In this document: positions 46,188-58,021 of the stretch, piece after piece | How positions within the stretch are numbered: position 1 is the stretch's first letter | Layout: each line of letters begins with the position of its first letter | NCBI GenBank assembly: GCA_025331435.1 | Contig: JAIWNI010000009.1 | Location: 1-64,000, forward strand | Origin: Choanephora cucurbitarum | Taxonomy: Eukaryota; Mucoromycota; Mucoromycetes; Mucorales; Choanephoraceae | Direction of reading: 5' to 3' | DNA length: 64,000 nt | Notes under the pieces: model-generated | The model's input: the letters and a program-made list of their open reading frames with translations, nothing else | Database searches by the model: none | Told to the model about the DNA's origin: nothing | Position numbers and translations under genes: made by a program

Positions 46188-48587
46188 ATGACTCAGGACA
46201 GCAAGTTATCTATTACAGTAGAATCCAAGACATACACTTTAAGTCAATCCTTCTCGGTTACTATTCATGCCGATAAAAGATACATTTCCATCCAAGGCAG
46301 ACAAAACCGAGTTATTTGGCAGTGTAAGTTTACAGTCGAACAGTTGATTTCTTCCTAGCTTGGTATTGATTCATTCATCCCTTGATGCTTAGCTTTGAAG
46401 GATGTTCCTTTCATCTTGTCATCATTGGGCGAAGATACATTTAAGAATGGTGATGGTGGTGTCTTTAGAATTACTGAAATTGAAGACAAACTTACCAACA
46501 CAACCGTTGCTCAAACTGTTGATCGGGTATTCTTTGAAAAGCAAGTACTTCAACTCTTGGGTCGTCTTAGTTTTGATGGAAAGGAGCAAGAGATCAATTA
46601 TCAGCTTGAGTTTAAGGTATATAATGAAAAGCAACTCGAATTCCGTATCGAAATCGACTTTGGCGATCGCATCCTTCTTCAATTTGCAAGTCATGCAAAA
46701 GAAGACTTTTACGGCTTTGGTGAGCAATTCTCTTACTCTACGCTTAAGGGACAAAAGGTACCTGTGTTCGTAAGAGAGCAAGGTATTGGTCGAGGTGAAG
46801 AACCAGTAAAGTATTCTTTTAGGAAACATGATGGAACTAGTGATTAACCTGAATTAGGTGACATCTATCTTGAATGATCCCAAGGGTGTTTTTGGTGAAT
46901 TTGCAGGTGGTGATAGCTTTACAACCTATTGTCCAGTGCCTCAATTTGTCTCAACAGATAACCGATCTCTATTTTTGAAAAACTCAGAATACTCCAGTTT
47001 CGACTTGAGAAATGATGACTATGCTATTGTTCGTGTCAACACATCAGTTGTAGAAGGTCGCTTGATTGATGGTGACAACTTGCTCGATCTGATTTCGGAA
47101 TACACCCTTTACTCAGGCCGTATGGATCCTTTACCTGATTGGATTTCAGAAGGCGGTGTAGTAGGTATGCAAGGTGGTCAAGAAAAGGTACGCAAGGTGA
47201 TCAAAGATCTTCAAAGACATGGCACACCAATTGCTGCTGTCTGGCTTCAAGACTGGTGTGGTAAGCGTATACAAAGAACACCTAATGGGACTGAGTTTAA
47301 GCGTCTATGGTGGAACTGGGAAAGTGACGATATGCTTTATCCTGATTGGGCTCAATTCGTAAACCAAGAGTTGAAACCCCAGAATATTCGTACCTTAGCC
47401 TATGTCAACACCTTTTTGGCTAACGTTCAATCAAAGCCTACCTACCGAGACAATTTCTTTTTAGAAGCACAACAAAAGGGCTATTTGGTCAAGAAGACAG
47501 GTACCGATGATCCTTACATCGTCAGCAGTGGTCCCAACTTTGAAGCAGGTATCTTGGATCTCTCTAACCCAGACACTGTCTCCTGGTTCAAAGCAATTGT
47601 CAAGAAGCAAATCTGGGATGCTGGTATTTCAGGCATGATGACTGACTTTGGTGAATATTTGCCTTACCACCGCGATGTAGTACAGTTGGCTTCTGGTGTA
47701 TTACCCGAGGTCTATCACAATCAGTTCCCTCAAGAATGGGCCAAACTGCATTCTGAACTTGTGCATGAACTTGGTTTGGTCTCAGAAGCTGTTCTCTTCT
47801 ATCGTGCTGGATTTACTCGAACTCCCGGATACATCAATTTGATGTGGGCAGGGGACCAAAATGTTGCTTGGGATGAGCATGATGGTATCAAGAGTGCTGT
47901 TACAGGTATGCTTTCAGGTGGCTTCTCTGGATTCTCCATCACGCATAGTGATATTGGTGGCTACACGACTATTTCAGCTGCTCCCGTTCTTGAAATTCTT
48001 CGATCCAAAGAATTGCTGTTCCGATGGATGGAGTTGTCTGCTTTCACTGCTGTCTTTAGAACCCATGAAGGTATCATCCCCGAACTAAACGCTCAATTTT
48101 ATGATGATGAAGGTAAAATTATCTGATTGTGTATAAAAGACAAGTTAAACTAATCCCTTAAATGGATGAAATAGAATCATTGGCCTATTATGCTTATACA
48201 GCTAAACTCTACAAATCTTTGAGTTCCTATAGAAAATCTCTGATTCAAGAAGCACATACCAAAGGCTGGCCTTTGATGAGACATCTTGTACTCTACTATC
48301 CTTCTGATCCTATTGTGCGTCAAATAAAATATAGCCAATATCTCTTAGGCAAGTCTCTGCTGGTTGTGCCTGTGCTAAATCCTGGTAGCTCTCAAGTCAA
48401 GGCTTACCTCCCCAAAGAGGAAGGTGTTACATGGCGACATGTTTGGACAGATCAATCTTACACTGCAGACGGACAGGAGATTGAGCTCGAATCACCTCTC
48501 AAAAAGCCGGCAGTGTTGATTAGAGAGCCACGTGAAGATGGTGGATTGTTAGATGACTTCTTGGCCTTTATTTCTCAGTATCAGTAA
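46188..48587 (+). CDS. GH31 glycoside hydrolase, sulfoquinovosidase-like
   Basis: Alpha-glycosidase of family GH31, 738 residues, exons 46188-46323, 46393-46805, 46858-48112 and 48175-48587. The nucleophile is D446 in MMTDFGEYLP and the acid/base is D516 in MWAGDQNVAWDEHDG. The closest remembered relative is bacterial YihQ, the sulfoquinovosidase: WLQDW (Q314), KRLWWNW (R332, W335) and HSDIGGYTT keep the spacing of the residues that bind the sulfonate in YihQ. A role in cleaving sulfoquinovose glycosides from plant sulfolipid is therefore plausible. No signal peptide is evident at the N-terminus (MTQDSKLSITVESKT), suggesting an intracellular enzyme. Substrate is inference. Confidence 0.9.
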
Positions 48588-48832
48588 GCATCTATTTGCC
48601 TGTTTGTTTGTTTGTTTCGCAAGTATATTAGAAAGAAAAATAAAAGTATATTACAAAATACAAAGTTTTTATATGATAAGGATAAATGTTATAGCTATTT
48701 AAAAGCGTAATAGTTCTGAGCTGAGGCCAGCTTGCCTTTGATCGGCTTGTAGTCTGTCTCAGGAAATCAGAACTAGTAGAGATATTTTTCACAGAAAATA
48801 CGTCGTTAGACTTGATTAGGAGCTGTATTTTT

Positions 48833-49498
48833 TCACCATGTTTGACTCTTTTTCCTTTCTTGTTGACCCAAGAGCTGCCGCTAATGATGTACAATAATAT
48901 TGGCTTGTTAAATCAAAGAGCAACATTTCTTGAAGGAGGGCACCTGTTGATGAAACAGTTGTTCTCTTATGGACTTGTTGTGCATTTCTCCTTTTTTGAT
49001 TTCATGTTGTAAGGCACAACCAAAGCGAGGGATGTCTTCATGAAGATGATGAAGATAATGTGCTCTATACCTTGTAGAGAATGGTGTTTTGTTGTCCGTG
49101 ACTACATCAAAGGAAAAGAGAGCTTCAGTAAGCTCTTCAACTGCTTTCTCGGTCACCACTGCACACTCTTCAAGACTTGAGTTTACTTCACGCAGAAAAA
49201 CGAAAGAACACAACTTTGCTAAATTTTTCAGAGGCATGTTTAGGAGCAAAACATCAGCATCGGTTTATTGTCAGTAGTTTCTTCTTCAATGAAAATGGGC
49301 AGGGCCTGAACCAATTGCTTGCAAAAAGGAGTCCATATATCGAAGATTGTCATGGAAGTTTCTACTGTAGGCCAGGGTTCCTGACATCACACTTTCCATT
49401 CTGAAATTCTTCCTGCTCTTATTACTTGCTTTCAAAACATAATGCGACTTTAGACTCTTTGAATATTGGCTATTCAGATTCTCAATAATAACTTTGCT
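48833..49498 (-). CDS. Helical protein, 3' exons of an unresolved gene
   Basis: Three pieces join in phase: about 49498-49312 (open, 5' border unknown), 49218-48944 and 48880-48833 (TGA). The reading includes NSQYSKSLKSHYVLKA, YSRNFHDNLRYMDSFLQAIAKL, SSLEECAVVTEKAVEELTEAL and a basic end RQLLGQQERKKSQTW. Splice signals are gttcag...tttag and gtgccc...ttag. The protein is almost entirely helical with regular hydrophobic spacing, as in BAR/IMD-type membrane-binding domains, but I cannot assign a family. The start exon was not found with confidence. Convergent with GH31. Confidence 0.5.
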
Positions 49499-49990
49499 TC
49501 ACGCTAGTGTTTGGTTTTCCTTCTCGCTTTGCTTCAAAAAATAGCATTTGCGACAGAAATATAAAGTTGTTTGTTGCAAAAGACAACAGATATCTGAGTG
49601 TACTGGATTGTCACCCTAGACAAACAAAAGTGACGCCTTTACCAAGACTGTCTTATCATAATGACTGGAATACATAGTAGTTTTTTGAGGGTATACAAAG
49701 CAGTTTTCTTGTCGTCATAGAGGACGAAAAACCAAGCTTTCTGATTTATTTTCATTTTCATTAAGTTTTTATAATAGTTCGGCAAGTTGTGTAGTTTAAG
49801 GGAAAGAGGAAGAGAGAGTTGGTTCTGTCTTTTGATGGCGTGTAGCTGAAGTAGTACGTTTATTAAGAATAGATCAACCGAAGTCGGCACTCTTTTTTAC
49901 TTTCAAATGCCAAGACAAGAAGCAACCCTTCTCAAGAAACAAGAGAAAAAGAAAAAGAAAAAGAAGTAAAAGAGGGTAGTCGGCAAAACC

Positions 49991-51941
49991 AGCATTACGA
50001 CTCTTTCTATCTCACCTACATAGACAAGAGCCAAAGAGACCCGATTGAAGCTATTGTCACCTACAACAATCTAAAGTCCCTCTGAGTAAAAAAATGGCGA
50101 CACCTTCACCATATAAACAAGCACCTCAGATCTACAGAAGAGAAGGGGTTAGTAGGGGACAGGTTGGGATAGAGCACTCGTGCATCAGCCAGTACATCGG
50201 AAGGTTGCCGTCCTTCTTTCAGCACAGCCTCTGCTAAAGCAGACAAAGAAAAAGAAAAAAGGGAAAATAAACCTGGTTGATATTATAACATGGGGTAAAT
50301 TCAAAGTCAGAGCTTGTCTGAGACTGAATTGATATTAATGCAGCAGGCTTAAGAGTAGGTTCCTTTGACCTATGAACAAAGTTTTTTTTTCTTTTTAAAG
50401 GATAAAGGCTATTGAGTAAATAAGGAGCTGCATTAACTCTAGAGATAAGTGCACGCAGAAGAAGCTTAAGCCAAGTTGGCAAGAAGACAGAAATGGAGTG
50501 CTTTCTCATATCAGATTGCAATCTTAGAGATGTTTCTTCAATCGAGCATACTTGTTTTAATATTACTTGTAACTGACTTTATTCAAAGACGGAGCAGTTT
50601 GCTGCAGTATGAAATTTATCTTGTAGACTAAACAAACTAGTCCTATTTTTGGTTGATAGCTCATTCTTTAGTAATAACATGATCAAAAGACGTTTCTCTC
50701 GTCAGCAATGATAGTACTATACAGCAAAAGTAAAGTAGGAAGCTAAGAAAATGACTTGCATGCTTTTATAGCCATGCGCTGCAAACACAAAGAATGAGGC
50801 GACGTAACCCAGTATCTATTTAGACCATCATCCATTACTGTCAAACCACAAAAGGACATTTTGAAGAGATCTTTCAGCAAACCTTTCAAAACTAAAATCA
50901 GATAGAAGTCGTGCTTTCTCTCTCTCTCTTTCATGTCAAGCTCTATACTGAGTGAGTAATTTAAACTAAATATACAGCAGTTCCAAGTCGTAAGAGGTAC
51001 AATAGTCGCTTTGTTTAAGGGCATTGATATTCTCAAGAAACACAGTCTCAAATCGAGCAGCCACTTCATGTCACTTTTAAAGATTCTTTGTGAAATTCAG
51101 TCGTTTAATTGTGTTCATGTTGATGGCAGTGATATCACCATTAGGCTTATTTGATATAACATTTGGAAGCTGACAGAGAGCGAGTAGCCTTTGTCAATTA
51201 AAGCCAAGCTTGAATGCTTTCTATTTGAATGTGAAAATATATTGGCTAGATAAAATATCTTCTGGCAACTTTGCTAAGAATTCTCTTGGAAAGTTAAGTA
51301 GCTTACATTTTTGATTGAAAGAATAACCAACATGCAACTGGCAGAATTAGTCAACAACAGAACACAAGGAATGCTTTCTTACAGAAGATTGAGTGTTCAT
51401 ATCCATACCATAAGACTATAGCTTATCATTAGATAAAAGGAGACTATCGTTGTTCTTGCTCTGTTTCTATCGGTAATGAGTCAAGACTGCTTGCTTCTGA
51501 GGGCAAGAATGGTTGCGTTCCCATCTAACACCGCAGTGGCAGCACTTTAAATCCTTTGAGGCGAAAAACGGTTTGACCTTTCTATTTCGTAAAGTCTTTT
51601 CACTTCAAATACTCCAGGTCTTTTTTTTGCATCGATTCTCTTCATTAAATCCTGTGACAGTATTGATTTGCTGGTCATTTAGATAGATACTCTTAGGGTC
51701 GAAAGTCAATGTCTTTAGGTTACTCGAGCCATCTGACTTTTGTCTCCCAAAAGCTTCTGAAATCAAACCTTCGGCACTTGAATTGTTACCAAACAGAGTT
51801 CCAACTGTAATATTTTCATCAGCTCTTATGTTAAAAAAGTGGCTGCCACTTTTTACATGCTTTGCAACCCCTCCCGTTTGATTGTTCAAAACTTTAAGAA
51901 AACACCTTGGAAGACTTTTCAGCGTTTCAACCGCTTCTCTT
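49991..51941 (-). pseudogene. Broken coding-like sequence, possibly a decayed retroelement
   Basis: Several minus-strand frames look protein-like but are interrupted: a 110-codon frame without ATG at 51941-51605, a zinc-knuckle-like CCHCGVRWERNHSC at 51543-51503, ARFETVFLENINALKQSDY near 50980-51065, and EGRQPSDVLADARVLYPN near 50110-50235. The C-x2-C-G-x2-W-x3-H-x-C knuckle is like that in some Ty3-type Gag proteins. Shifts of frame and stops between the pieces argue for decay, though a multi-exon gene cannot be excluded. Confidence 0.35.
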
Positions 51942-52725
51942 TTATTGTTGATGCGATCGCTTGTATGCAATAATATCCTTGATAGTAATCATCTTAATAC
52001 CGTGTTTTCTGGCAAAAGCAAAGCAATCATCTCTTCTGGCCATATCACCATTTTCATCCTCTTCCTTAATAAGTTCGCCAATACAAGCAACAGGCTGAAG
52101 ACCGGCTAACAGGCACAAATCTACTGCAGCTTCTGTGTGTCCAAAACGATTGAATGTACCGCCAGTAACCGATCGAAGGGGCAGAATATGACCAGGACGC
52201 ATAAAGTCTTCAGGTTTGCTTGTAGGATCAGCCAGCTTGCGACATGTTAATGCTCTATCATGTGCACTAATGCCTGTAGTTGTACCATGAGCATAATCAC
52301 AAGAAACAGTATATGCTGTTCTCATCAACTCTGTATTTCTCTCTACCATCAAAGGAAGCTGTAATTCTTCTAAGCGTTCAATTGTTGTAGGTGCACAGAT
52401 ATAGCCACTACAATATACACTCTTGTAAACATCATTTCATACTCACCCACAACCATACACAGTAATATATTGCTCTTTACCTGGAGTAACGAATCAAAAA
52501 TGCCATTTGCTGTGTTGTAATGTTCTCGGCAGCTATAATCAAGTCACCTTCGTTTTCGCGATCCTCATCATCCATAACAATAACAAACTTATTGGCAGCT
52601 TTTTTTAAAAGGCTATCAGCCTTCTTTCACTTGCACTTTGAAATAACTCCCTTACCATAATCCTTCAATGCTTCTTCCACTGAGTCAAATTCATATCTTG
52701 AGTGAGGGTTTTGTGCTTCGACCAT
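51942..52725 (-). CDS. RIB3: 3,4-Dihydroxy-2-butanone 4-phosphate synthase (riboflavin synthesis)
   Basis: Makes the four-carbon unit of riboflavin from ribulose 5-phosphate. Exons 52725-52656, 52598-52481 and 52407-51942 total 217 residues, close to yeast Rib3 (208). Signature residues: [18 protein letters not shown] (metal and substrate acids), [26 protein letters not shown] and [12 protein letters not shown] (catalytic His/Glu). The first intron acceptor is aaaaaaag/CTGCC, which restores [13 protein letters not shown]; a more upstream ag would introduce stops. The ending [11 protein letters not shown] matches the usual C-terminus. Overlaps the 3' edge of a decayed region downstream. Confidence 0.96.
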
Positions 52726-52927
52726 GATGTAAGTATATTTCGTTTATATAAGAAAGAAAAGAAGAGAAAAGAGAAACGAGTGTTAGAAGGGTCTTTTTTC
52801 TTTTTGTCATTCGAAACTTACACATTTTCTTATGAAAATTGTGGAGATCGAATTTAACTGATGTGGGACTGGGAAAATATGTCAGCAAATGACAGCTGGA
52901 TTACTCATCTTAAAAGAAAAGCGAACG

Positions 52928-52963
52928 TTTATATTTGTTGGTAGATGGTAAATTATTAGCCGA
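52928..52963. repeat. Left terminal inverted repeat of the MULE
   Basis: 36 bp from TTTATATTTGTTGG to TTATTAGCCGA; exact reverse complement of 55501-55536. Confidence 0.93.
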
Positions 52964-53149
52964 AAATGAGGCTTATCTACCATCAAATTGAAAACATCAA
53001 TCTTGTGGTAAATCTGATTTACTTAGAAAAAAAACATCAAATTATTTGGCAAATGACACAAATCACTTGGTCAAAAAAAAAGTTCTTTTACTCAAAAAAA
53101 AAGCATATGTATGGAAGTAAAGTTTATTTGAAAAAAAAAAGGGAAAAAA

Positions 53150-53175
53150 GAGAAAGAAAGAAAGAAAGAAAGAAA

Positions 53176-53212
<37 letters not shown>

Positions 53213-53220
53213 AAAAAGAG
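53150..53220. repeat. GAAA microsatellite inside the MULE
   Basis: About 70 bp of GAAA units with a few slips, between the left inverted repeat and the transposase stop. Confidence 0.9.
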
Positions 53221-53229
53221 AAAAAACTA

Positions 53230-55385
53230 CTAAAGTTGTGTATTTGATGTACGGAAATTGACTTCATACTTATCTTTTGTTCTTTGTATGATTTCTAATG
53301 TGCGTTTTTGAGCGTCAAGGATTTGTAATATTTCTTCTTCTGTTGCATATTCTGCAAGTTTTAGGAGATCTGGGCTAAAATGCTTAATTGTTTGATTAAT
53401 ATCAATGCAATACTTAGCCATGTCTAATTTTCGGTTTTCAGGTGATCTAATCTGATTTTGGGAAGGCTCAGAGACATTCAATGTCTCGACAGATGTTGTT
53501 GTTGTTGTTGTTGTATTAGAAGAGACAAAGACAGAATAGTTAGTATGCATTTTTAGCAAATACATATGCTTACATGGCTGTCTTCTTCTGTCATAGTCAA
53601 AGCATGTACAAGATGCAATGACCTTGTCTCCAGTAACTTCAACTGAGTAACCAGTTGAAGCACCTTCAACGAAGGAGCAAACTTGGTACACTTCAGCACC
53701 ATCAGCACCATCAACTGGACCACCAATCATCTCACTCCTTCTTTCATCATCTACTTCTTCTGCTGCCAGTTCACGGATTCTTTGTTGCTTAAAGAAAGGT
53801 GACATAGCACCGTTTCCTTGAACAACTCGTTCAAATTCTTGGCTGAGATAGTATTCAACATCGTTGACTAGCACAAAAGTTAACTTATCGAGTCTCTTGT
53901 TTCTGATTCTTCCCAAGAAGACAGTCTTAAGCTGGTTGTGCCAAGATTCGATGAAGTTGTTGGTCAACATGTGCGAGTATTGGCGTTCTTTGTATGACCG
54001 ACTCCAAACCTGAAACTTGTCTTCAGTACACCAGTTGCTGACAAAGTAGTTCATGAAAGCCTCTTGGTCGGTGTACTCTTCTTGAAAGGATACAATCTTT
54101 TGATGGAAAGCATCCAAATCTTCTTCGTAGACAATGTCTTGTAGGACACGCATCATTTCACCACGAAAAGCTCGATTTTCAGCAGGAGAAAAACCAGGAA
54201 CAGAAACAGAAGAAAGATGCTTATTCCATGCTTGAGTGACATGGAAGACACAAAACTGGATCTTGGTCACAGCACGATCAAAGGTGTTGCTGATTGCAGC
54301 TACTTCAGTTTGACAGCAATCAATGGTAAATTGCTGAGGGTTGACCAGAAGCTGAGCATTGCGTAAATGCTGGAGCCATTCAACAATTGGACCAACACTA
54401 TGGTCGTTTGTGATCATGTAAGCAACAGGCCATCCTCTACCAATTGTGTCGTCGCGAATGATCAACGTGTAGAGCACGTCTGCGATGTTGCTTGAAATGC
54501 CATGAGTTGAATCAAGGCAAAAGGAGGTTGCGCTCTTCATTCGGTTTTGCTGATCAGGCGAGCAAAAACCAAAGGCAAATCTTGATTCATCTTGGGTATA
54601 TCCCAAGCTACCAGAGAAGCAGTTGTATCCTTCGGCAGGAAGCTTCTCCTTGATCCAGATCTTGAAGGATACCATATGATCCTTGTGGAAATGGTAAAGC
54701 TCCTTGTCAACCTTGAGCAAAAGTGGGATTAAAGTCAAAGATATGATGCTATGGTTATTTAATGAATTACCTTGTTCATCAAGTTCCAAATGTCATGGTA
54801 GTTGACCTTGCGTTGAGATGCATGGCCGAAAGAGTCAGCAGCCTTAAGCATGTCAATCCTGATTTGACGGGGACTCTTGGATGAATGCTTAAGCTGCTGC
54901 AAGATCTCATGCAAGCTTTGCTTGGCAAGAGGAAGGGTGCGAATGTCATCCAAAACATCACCAGGAACGTGGTTGGTATGGTCCTTCTCGAGAACAAGCT
55001 CATAATACTCGGGATGAGCATAGTACTTTCTGATGCGAAGAGTACAAGCACAGTTGACCTTCTTAGACTTCTTCTGGACAGGACGTTGACTGGCTGTCGA
55101 CTTGTAACTGCCAGCACGGTGACAGCAGTACTGCTGGGAAAAAGCAAGGGTGATGCCTCTTGCACGGGCTTCTTCAGGGGAAAGATCACCGGCTTGCTTG
55201 TTGGAGTTGATTATTCTCCAGCTGTATGAGCAGGCTTCGTTGATTGCAACAAAGCATTCCTTCCATTGAGTTGCTTCTACACGAATAACTTGGTTAGTTT
55301 GCAACTTCATGACGCCTCTGATTGAGGATTCTTGCAAAACATCTGTAATGTTAGTCAATGAGTAAACGGTGTTGTTAGTAGACAT
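53230..55385 (-). CDS. MULE transposase with SWIM zinc finger
   Basis: Exons 55385-54771 and 54711-53230 (60-nt intron) give 698 residues without a break. The N-terminal part (about 90-150) has the Cys/His pattern CCHRAG ... CACTLRI of a FAR1/WRKY-like DNA-binding domain. The catalytic domain shows D272 in FCLDSTHG, a second acid in FTIDCCQTEV, CVFHVTQAWNKHL, and the Glu in NNFIESWHNQLK, the usual MULE D-D-E set. A SWIM zinc finger follows: CTCFDYDRRRQPCKHMYLL. The C-terminal 130 residues are Thr/Ser-rich then helical. Start taken at MSTNNTVYS; an upstream in-frame ATG (55454) is possible. Confidence 0.93.
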
Positions 55386-55500
55386 TTTGAGTAGTGTATC
55401 TATAGCAGAGTAACTGTAAAGAGAGAATATAACGTGAAAATATACTATGCTCAAAGTTTAGTAAATAAAAAAAACTGGACCAGGAAAAGTTGTCACGCTA

Positions 55501-55536
55501 TCGGCTAATAATTTACCATCTACCAACAAATATAAA
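55501..55536. repeat. Right terminal inverted repeat of the MULE
   Basis: 36 bp, exact reverse complement of 52928-52963. Confidence 0.93.
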
Positions 55537-58021
55537 AAATCAGAAAAGCAGAAAGCTGAGTACAGAAGGAAAGATAAGTTTACCTGGAAAACGGCAAGAA
55601 ATTATCCGGTTCTTCATCTCAATAGAACAGATCAACTTGTGCTTTTATTTCCTCTTTCTCACTATGCAAGCATGAGCCAAACCGAATTCCATTAACTGGC
55701 TGACAACCATTTTCGTATATTCAGAGCATTGGCGCACTTTTTTCGGCACCTAAGGATTTTAGATATGTAGCTTGTTTACTATTCTTTTGACTTGCTAATT
55801 TAATCATGAGGCTGAATCCTGGAGTGTGAAAAGGAACGTATTTTACAATGCTCATTATTGTTTTTTTCAGCAATTAAGAGACGATCTCGGATAAAATAAC
55901 TTAAAGAAGAGTTCACTCGGTTTAAAAAACAGGTCGCCAGATACAAAAACGACAACTGAATCAAACCACAACAGATCAACAAGGAACCTGTTCATGAATT
56001 CGAGAAGTGGAAGACAGACACCCACTAGGTTATGGCGTCAATTTACAAGTACTCTGAGAACACCCGAGTACAAGCCAGAGCACACCCAGAATCATGGATG
56101 CCTGCTACAAGGTAACCAAGAAAGACTACCAAGGCTGGATCCACCATTCCCTCGGATTCTTGAAAAGTGCTTAGACCTAGAGAAAAACTTGTAACGAGAT
56201 CAAAGCACAAATAAGCTTTCTACTAATTGCCCTTTTTTTTCCTGAGTTTTCTCTTATTTATTGGTCAGCCTTCTCTTAATTGATCTAAAATCTTCTCTTC
56301 ATATGTTGGCGTGCTATCCAAATCTTCTAATAATTCCAATGGCGATTCTGTACCATGACATTCCTATTCTCGTCTGGTACAGTCTTCAACTTGGAGTTGC
56401 TTGAATCATTCAAGTATTTTGTTTGCTGTGAGATATCGTTCTTCATTCTCGTTGATATCAGTCACAATTGTTTCCACGGTGCGCGGCTTTGAAAGATATG
56501 AGGAAGAAAGGGATTTACAATTTTATTACTATATTTATATGAAAAATAAAGTGTGGCTCTGAGAGCATTAACCACATTGGAAGCCGGAACGAAGGCAACT
56601 GAGATTGTTTTAGGTACGACGAGCAATAGAAAGTACAGTCGTTACATCACCAATTTGCAGATCATAAGTTCACTGACACACCATTTCTGGAAACAGGTTG
56701 CACACTGGAAGAAACAAAGAACAATGATTGTATACCACCAAAAAAAAATCAATCAGACACTTGCGTAACTTTGGAGAGTATCTCCTTATCCAAGTATACT
56801 TGTAGTTTTGAGTCAGAGCAGCAACAGGATCCATAAAAACCTTCCAAATAGACACAATAGCAGCAAAGTCGCGCTTGAGTATCATATCAGTACTTCTTCT
56901 TGTTATTGGCTTTCTTTTCACAGTCTGTTGTTATCCTTCTTTCTGTTGCTTTTGTACATTACCTTGGATGATTGATAAGCCAGATGAAACGATAAGCCGA
57001 TTCTCTTGAGTTATAGCAAAAAAGGCTTCAAGCCGTCATATAGATCAGATCGCGCAGTCTATTGTCGCTTAGTTGCGTAATAATTGTATGCTTGACATGT
57101 ATGTTACATATGCAGCTATTATGGTTTATCAGCTCTATCTAGTGCGTTTATTTCATCTTGTTTCAGACAATCGGCATATTACAAGTAAGAAAGAGAAGAA
57201 GGAGAGAAAAAGCAATACGCTTTCTTATCAACTGTACAGCTCTTTAAGTACCAGCTCACCAGGACCCAAGCAGGCTCTCTTGATCAAAGTAAAAACGTAT
57301 TTTGTATATTGGTCTTGAATATCTTAGGAAGGGTTGATTATTTCACAGCAGCTGATCATTCACATGGAAGCAGCAGAAAAGGAGAAGGGATTGTGTATGG
57401 TACTTGATTTTACTATTCAAGTCTGTTTAGAGTGACTTACTCTAAAACTGGAAAGCCAATCTGTTATAAGCCAGCTTATGAAATCTTGACAAGTCGTTTC
57501 AATATTGCAGACTGATTAGAAAAGAACGCTATAAGCAGTAGGTAATTCAATCAATCCTTTGCTTTGGATGCATATTTAATTCAAGCCATATAGAGATATA
57601 AATGCATAATTTATGTCTACCATCTCTTCAAAATTCAAGTCGAAAGTGCCTGAATTCATCTTTAATGTAGAGAAGACATGACCTCATGCCTGAGTAGCAA
57701 TAACCTGCTTATCTTGTTACGCAAAACGACACAATATTATCTGCAAGGTACATTAATAACCCTTTTTTTCTTCGCATCTTTTAGGACAAAGATCTTCTTT
57801 ATTAGAGCAACCTGTTGTCATCATTCTCCTTGATCATTTTATTGACATTGTTTAATAATAAAGTGCACTTGTGACACAAAGCCTGAATGTTATTTCTAAC
57901 AAGCTATGTTCATACAGGCACGGTACCTTTAATTAAGGAGAGAGGGGGGTAATAGACATTTGTGTAAATTTGGTTTATAAATTAACAACACCACATTGGT
58001 TTCTGTACAATAAACAAGGTA
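55537..58021. other. 2.5-kb region without a supported gene, probably element remains
   Basis: Broken coding-like bits on both strands. The most protein-like are a plus-strand piece near 55990-56150 and a minus-strand piece at 56761-56921, listed separately. No intact gene recognised. Confidence 0.45.
56761..56921 (-). pseudogene. Possible second TnpB/Fanzor-like C-terminal remnant
   Basis: The frame reads RRSTDMILKRDFAAIVSIWKV and on to YKYTWIRRYSP. The R-D-x-x-A-x-x-x-I spacing recalls the RuvC-III block of TnpB/Fanzor, but the Asn of the motif is missing and no zinc finger is seen upstream. Weak evidence; could equally come from another decayed element. Confidence 0.2.

Larger units (their letters stand above)
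52928..55536 (-). mobile_element. Complete Mutator-like (MULE) transposon
   Basis: 2609-bp element bounded by perfect 36-bp inverted repeats (52928-52963 and 55501-55536) and carrying one intact transposase on the minus strand. A further imperfect copy of the GGTAGATGGTA motif in inverted orientation lies just inside the left end (CTACCATC near 52978). No convincing 8-11 bp target duplication is seen in the flanks, so either the true ends lie slightly inside or one flank has changed. Confidence 0.9.

Noticed and set aside
45290..52725. Riboflavin biosynthesis gene cluster
   Set aside because: Only two of the pathway genes are present, on opposite strands and separated by unrelated genes; recorded as proximity, not a cluster.
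52966..53247. 93-codon lysine/arginine-rich ORF
   Set aside because: Translation of the GAAA microsatellite inside the MULE.
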